A stretch of DNA of 5,844 nt from Bacillota bacterium (GTDB taxonomy: Bacteria; Bacillota; Sulfobacillia; JAJZYS01; JAJYTV01): NCBI GenBank assembly GCA_021810725.1, contig JAJZIE010000162.1, forward strand, positions 1-5,844, read 5' to 3'. Positions within the stretch are counted from its first letter, which is position 1, and each line of letters begins with the position of its first letter. The notes under the pieces are model-generated. The model did no database searches. It was given only the letters and a program-made list of their open reading frames with translations, and had not been told where the DNA came from. The translations under genes and the position numbers were made by a program. This document shows positions 5,807-5,844 of the stretch, in pieces.

Positions 5807-5844
5807 TCAGGGCTCCGCGTCCAGGTAGTTCGCCGCCACCCGGC
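5807..5844 (-). CDS. Probable C-terminal end of a minus-strand gene, cut by the window edge
   Basis: Reading the minus strand from base 5842, 11 sense codons give RVAANYLDAEP followed by TGA (complement of 5807-5809). The residues look like an ordinary protein C-terminus and the third positions are nearly all G or C. The stretch is far too short to assign a family, and an accidental open frame is possible. Confidence 0.35.
   Translation of the reverse strand, partial: RVAANYLDAEP

Overview
This is a GC-rich bacterial window with G/C-dominated third codon positions. It is built around a membrane-linked heterodisulfide-reductase/Qmo-type redox module. The gene set (an HdrA-family flavoprotein, a QmoC-type HdrC-HdrE fusion and two DsrE-family proteins) points to an organism with anaerobic or sulfur-linked energy metabolism. 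The base composition, GTG start and T-tract-poor hairpin terminators would fit a GC-rich lineage such as an anaerobic actinobacterium. That placement is inference, and no rRNA or marker gene in the window confirms it.

Bases 1-3099 form a tight plus-strand operon. A 5'-truncated hdrA-like gene overlaps by 4 bases (ATGA) a small gene for an 84-residue winged-helix-like protein. That gene overlaps by another 4 bases the qmoC gene. The expected electron path is between a soluble electron carrier or thiol substrate, the FAD and [4Fe-4S] centres of HdrA, the two [4Fe-4S] clusters of the QmoC N-terminus, and heme/quinone in the six-helix membrane domain. No HdrB-type CCG domain and no second flavoprotein (QmoA/QmoB) lies in the window, but upstream sequence is cut off. 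A GC-rich hairpin at 3133-3161 follows qmoC.

Bases 3208-4295 hold two DsrE-family paralogues on the plus strand. Each has a good Shine-Dalgarno sequence and one conserved central Cys. They are separated by a 242-base gap with an inverted repeat, a direct repeat and a hairpin near the second gene's ribosome binding site. Sulfur-carrier proteins beside an Hdr/Qmo module suggest that thiol- or persulfide-level sulfur is connected to the quinone pool; this is inferred from context. A strong 16-bp hairpin with a TTCG loop (4307-4342) ends this block.

Bases 4472-5206 are a convergent minus-strand nitrilase-superfamily amidohydrolase with recognisable Glu and Cys catalytic residues but Arg where the catalytic Lys is expected. 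Beyond it is an unrecognised plus-strand reading frame (open 5262-5675) without a convincing start codon, possibly damaged. At the right edge are probably the last 11 codons and stop of another minus-strand gene (5807-5844).
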